DNA of 64,000 nucleotides from assembly GCA_001936135.1 (NCBI GenBank), contig CP012819.1, positions 62,001 through 126,000 of the forward strand, given 5' to 3'. A model generated the notes under the pieces. That model was given only the letters and a program-made list of their open reading frames with translations. It had not been told where the DNA came from and made no database searches. Positions 60,120-64,000 of this stretch are shown in pieces. Positions within the stretch are counted from its first letter, which is position 1. Every line of letters begins with the position of its first letter. Origin of the DNA: Saccharomycopsis fibuligera x Saccharomycopsis cf. fibuligera. Its lineage: Eukaryota > Ascomycota > Saccharomycetes > Ascoideales > Saccharomycopsidaceae. The position numbers and the translations under genes were made by a program.

Positions 60120-61223
60120 TGTTATATTGATATTATTTGTGATTTTGACGAGCTAAGTTATAATCAGCTTTATACTAAAGGAAAATGAACTGAAATTGCA
60201 CTTTCTTTTTGTGCTTAAAAGTTATATTGGATTTGGTGGTAGAAAACAGGAAATTGAACCCCTTTTTATGCTTGCAAGAAACGTTGGTACGTTTAGTATA
60301 TCTATACGTGCAAAGATGTCTCAGAGATTTCTCAATAATAGCTTCACTAAAATGGCACAGTTATGAGTTTTCTATTTCATACAAATCTGGCAATATTTAC
60401 TCATTTCTTCCTGTCTCTTGCTGCTTGTTGACACACAGCCGTAGCTTCAAGCAGGCCTCATCTCGCATTTTTTTTGTTTTCCTCACTATTAGAGATTTTC
60501 TTAGCAGAATGTCATGTCAGGTGAGTAATGCAATGCGGTACTATGCTTTATGGTGTGTGTTAACGTATGTTACTTGTGCTCCATTTATATGGTAACTATG
60601 TCTAACTTCGGGGTTTGGTTTTTCAAAAAGTAGTCCAACTTGGCCTGAAACACTGGATTGTTCATGCAATGAAGTTCCTTTTGTTCCAAGCGCTTACAAA
60701 CATTATGAAGACTGTGCTGTAAACAAGGTTTGAAGTCCAATTTTGGGTTTAAGTAGAGGAACTTTGCTACTATTTAAAAAAAAAAAAAAAAATTAAAACT
60801 CCCTTATGGAGAAATGCATTGTGAAAATATAAAAATGCTCAAACTAGTTAAATCGCCCAGAAATATCATTAAGTAGGTAAAAAAAAATAGATAAATAAAA
60901 AAAATTGATTATCATAATAAATAATAGTCGAAAACTAATTAAAATAAGTATTAAAAAGCAGCACGGTTAGCTTATTATTGTAAAATACACAGGCGAAGAG
61001 AAATTAAAAGAAGGTTCAATGCGAATGAAAATAAAGAAAGATTTCAAAGAATTAAAGTTTTCTTGTTTCCTCCATGAATTATGCTAAAGCAAATGGTTTG
61101 GAACAATTTGGGAAACCAAGCAAATCAAATCAAATCAAACTAGGAAAAGCGAACAACATTGTGGATGCAAAAGCTGGAAACTGAAGTGCAAGACGGTAAT
61201 CATTAAGTCAGATCGCAAAGAAG
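60120..61223. other. 1.1-kb region upstream of the CTR gene and 3' flank of YOX1
   Basis: No gene recognised; a forward frame at 60209-60595 is not supported. I looked for Mac1-type TTTGCTC sites upstream of the CTR gene and saw none. The part from ~60770 on is A-rich and fits the 3' end of the gene on the right. Confidence 0.5.
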
Positions 61224-62738
61224 TTATTTTGCCACCTCAGTCGATGGTTCTGTTGATGATTTTTCAAACTTCAATACCATGGAACTGCCGACATTGTTAG
61301 GCACAGATTTGACAACCTTCGGCAATGGATCACTACCCTCCCTCTGCACATCCTCACTTTCCAATGAGTTGTGTTCATTTTCCTTTGTGGTATTCCATGT
61401 TTTGCTTGGAGTTGAAGTTGGAACCATAGCTGGCAATTTGAAATTGGCAGAGATAGGACTAGTGGATTCGGAGCATGAAGATCTTCTGCTAATGTTTGAT
61501 ACTTTTGATATCGTGGTTTGGTTACTAGAAAGGTCACCAGAGCTGTTTTTTCTAGAAAGCATACCACTTTTCGAAGGAGTAGAGATGATGCTAGTAAGGT
61601 TGGTACTGTTGTCTCTGGCTGGGGATAAGCTTCTAGCACGAGTAGTAGAATTACTGTTATCTCCTTCTTCTTCCTCAGAAGTCACCTCATTTATGGTAAT
61701 GTTATTTTTCATTTCGTTCTTTAGCTTAAATCTTTTCAATGATTGGCGCTTGTTTTGAAACCATATCTGTACTGCTTTTTCATCCATCTTCACCTTTTCA
61801 GCAATCTGCTGTCTCCTGATTCTATTTGGGTTTGAGCCAAGCACAAACTCGTTTTGCAAGATTGACAATTCATGAGAACTGGTACGACGTCTTTTTCTTC
61901 TTGCTAGCTGAGCATTGTCTATTGATGGTTCCTGTGATGGGAAAGTGGCAGGAGAGTGAGAAATGAAGGCAAACACTTTGTCTGTAGACGCATTTTTCTT
62001 GGAAGAATTTGGAGGAGTTTTTCTTACAACGTTAACAGTTTTTGGAGATTCTTGTGGAATTGGAGCCAGGTGTGGGGCAGAAGCCATCTGCAGTTGGTGT
62101 TGTGGGAATGTTTGCTGTTGAGGTGAAGTCTGGACATATTGGCCTGAATATTGATATTGGTGCTGGTAAACAGGAGGTGCTTGAGGCTGTTGTCCTGCTG
62201 AGCTGTAAGTAGCACTGAGTGGACTTACGCTTTGTCCGAATTGAGTAGACAATGGTGATTCTCTTCTGATGATTGGTGGGTTTTGCAAATGGTAAGTGTA
62301 TCCACTTTGATAGTTGTCTAATGGTGGCAAGCTGAAAGCTTTCGTTTGAGAAAATTGGAGGGAAAGGCGTTGATTTGAACTCGGATTGAGAGGTAATGCG
62401 GATGACGGGTGTGCTACTTGAGGAGGTAGTGGTGGAAACGTGTGTGCAGAGTAGTAGTTATGGTGATACACCGGTTGAGTTACCGGAGATTGGATTCTGC
62501 TGTATGGAGAGGTGATGTGTGAAGAAAATGATGCATTACCAGGTTGATTGGAAGCAGTTTGAGGGAAGAGATGTTGCTCTGTTTCCGACTTGATGATCGA
62601 AGTAATTGGTGGTAAGGAAATGCTTTGCTTGCTTGAAGCAGGACTTTTGGAGCTTTGATCAGTAGTAGAAGAGAGCTGCTTTGGAGACATTGTATTATGA
62701 GGGGTGACGTATGGGCTTGAATAAGAAGTGGACATCAT
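61224..62738 (-). CDS. YOX1: Homeodomain transcription repressor, Yox1/Yhp1-like
   Basis: A 504-aa protein. The homeodomain spans ~281-338 ([19 protein letters not shown], ending in the recognition helix [13 protein letters not shown]). Invariant W, F, N and R of helix 3 are all present. Residues 1-280 are Ser/Pro/Gln-rich and the C-terminal ~165 are Ser/Thr-rich with an acidic EEEEGD stretch. In S. cerevisiae Yox1 and Yhp1 bind next to Mcm1 and repress M/G1 (ECB) genes. Among yeast homeobox genes the RRRTSxxELxxLQxEF helix 1 and QNKRQS fit this group best, but Pho2 or others are possible. Met1 or Met2 could be the start. Confidence 0.78.
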   Translation of the reverse strand: MMSTSYSSPYVTPHNTMSPKQLSSTTDQSSKSPASSKQSISLPPITSIIKSETEQHLFPQTASNQPGNASFSSHITSPYSRIQSPVTQPVYHHNYYSAHTFPPLPPQVAHPSSALPLNPSSNQRLSLQFSQTKAFSLPPLDNYQSGYTYHLQNPPIIRRESPLSTQFGQSVSPLSATYSSAGQQPQAPPVYQHQYQYSGQYVQTSPQQQTFPQHQLQMASAPHLAPIPQESPKTVNVVRKTPPNSSKKNASTDKVFAFISHSPATFPSQEPSIDNAQLARRKRRRTSSHELSILQNEFVLGSNPNRIRRQQIAEKVKMDEKAVQIWFQNKRQSLKRFKLKNEMKNNITINEVTSEEEEGDNSNSTTRARSLSPARDNSTNLTSIISTPSKSGMLSRKNSSGDLSSNQTTISKVSNISRRSSCSESTSPISANFKLPAMVPTSTPSKTWNTTKENEHNSLESEDVQREGSDPLPKVVKSVPNNVGSSMVLKFEKSSTEPSTEVAK

Positions 62739-64000
62739 TCAGATCAGACAAAGATGTGAGAGATAATCCAGTTGTCAAACTAGTTAAAATCAAAAATATA
62801 CGCAAACTGATATTGGCGACGGTTCTTCAAGTGAGTGTGAGTTACTTATACAAATGGCGAAACTATGATTCAATATGCGACCGAAAATAAACGAGTGAAC
62901 TTTATGCGCGAAAGGAACGACTGTATTTAAAAACGAAAGACAAAAGAGTGTGAGTCAGTTAAAAGAGAGACTGAGAACAGAGTTTACCTGTTCAGGAGTT
63001 GGTTCGTTAAAAAGAATGTAAAGATGTTTTGAAGGCAGCCCAAAAGAAGAGAGTAGTAGAAAACAAATATAAGTCAAAAACAGAAAAAAGCAGCAGAAGG
63101 GGAGACAATATATTAGCGAGAACAGAAACCCAAAAATAAATAAAAATAAAGAAAAATGGGTGACAACAAAGCGCAGACGCACTACAGGGCTGGTGGAGCA
63201 GGCCCTTTGCAGTGATCCTTTGGCAGTCGCAGTTTTCCAATATGAGCTAAATGTTAGACCTGATATGCAGGTTCTGCAGCAGCGAAATCCCTTGATCAAA
63301 AACGGAGTTTGAGCGTGTCAGGCCCTCCTTCAGAGCGATGTCCCTTCTTGCTTCGTGTTCGCACACCACTTGGTTTCCTGTTTCATTCGCGAGTTTCACG
63401 GTTTCTGCCACCGATGCTCCTTAACATTGCCAGGATAGGCATTGCTATTTCCAATAGTGGTTCCCATAAAAGCCTTTTGGTTACGGTGCCTTCTCCAAAC
63501 CAATGTTTTTTCTGTCCAATGCGAGAGTTTCGTGTTTTATTTTTTTTCCCTTTTCTTTTCCTCTTCTTTTCCTCTTTGCGCTTTGTTGTTGCCTTTTTCG
63601 GCGGTATGCGTTGGCCTGCAGTATCTTAGATCGTGGAACTGCCTCTCTTTGAGTATTGAGTATTTTTGTTATGCTATGGCTGCTGTAAATTGAATTTTAC
63701 AATCCGTGATTATAATTGCAATGGGTGAAACTCGATAAATGAAAAGCATGAGAATCCTGACAGAAAATCAAACAACGGGCTTCCGTTGAGCCTGCTGTTG
63801 CGAGCATCGCGGTGTTGGCGATTGGAATGCCTCTATAATCCGTTTGATGTTCACCAATGCGTCTTTGCATCGACAGGAGTGACTTTCTTATTTAGTATTT
63901 GCTTTGTTTTAATCTATTTTTGTGTTTACACATCAGACGCGATGGAAATACCTCACCAATAAATTGACATGCAAAAGGGAATAGGTATCGTGACAGTCGC
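62739..64000. other. Upstream region of YOX1 to the window edge
   Basis: 1.26 kb without a recognised gene. Pyrimidine-rich tracts such as TTTTTTTCCCTTTTCTTTTC (63539-63575) and purine-rich stretches at 63055-63160 are typical promoter or spacer sequence. Short frames (62955-63299, 63309-63693) overlap on both strands and lack domains. No MCB (ACGCGT) or ECB site was noticed. Confidence 0.45.

Noticed and set aside
1-64000. tRNA genes
   Set aside because: I looked for T-loop strings such as GGTTCGAATCC and its complement with a matching A box and found none; a covariance-model scan would be decisive.

Overview
The window looks like nuclear DNA of a budding yeast of the CUG-Ser1 (CTG) clade, close to Lodderomyces or Candida. 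Most genes are single-exon with AT-rich spacers. The few introns carry GTATGT-type donors and TACTAAC-type branch sites. Gene products match Saccharomycotina families such as Hsp12, Mss51, Oct1, Pex7, Pcf11, Tsa1, Med6, Jen, Fre, Ctr and Yox1. CTG is nearly absent from GC-rich genes that use CTC, CTT and TTG freely. That is the reason for suspecting CUG=Ser; it is an inference, and all residues below are given in the standard code.

Layout. 1-2924: 5' part of a large GLEYA/PA14-type cell-wall adhesin, running off the left edge, with a ~2.9 kb upstream spacer. 5.8-18 kb: a Caf120/Skg3-like PH protein, VTA1, HSP12, a Hap1-like zinc-cluster factor with an intron inside the zinc cluster, and an arrestin-type adaptor. 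18-20 kb is gene-poor. 20-30 kb: a ferric reductase, then a GC-rich, minisatellite-rich stretch with an acyl-protein thioesterase, a Fhit-type HIT hydrolase and a second zinc-cluster factor. 30.8-43 kb: MSS51 and OCT1 (divergent), PEX7, a small secreted protein of unknown function, JHD2 and a glutaredoxin-like gene with one intron. 43-46 kb: a seven-exon coiled-coil gene that I read as the synaptonemal-complex protein Zip1. 46.9-58.6 kb: PCF11, TSA1, FYV4/mS41, MED6, a JEN carboxylate permease and PPN1. 59.4-62.7 kb: a CTR copper transporter with one intron and a YOX1-type homeobox repressor.

There is no operon-like logic. Some pairs are suggestive: MSS51 and OCT1 are both mitochondrial biogenesis genes and share one 432-bp promoter. 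Fre and Ctr proteins both serve reductive metal uptake but lie 37 kb apart. The most unusual items are the six-intron Zip1-like gene, the in-frame nested repeats of the adhesin, two unrelated introns each holding a 38-nt T run, a phased A-tract array upstream of VTA1, and a local GC-rich island that crosses gene boundaries. I saw no tRNA, rRNA, CRISPR array or intact transposon.
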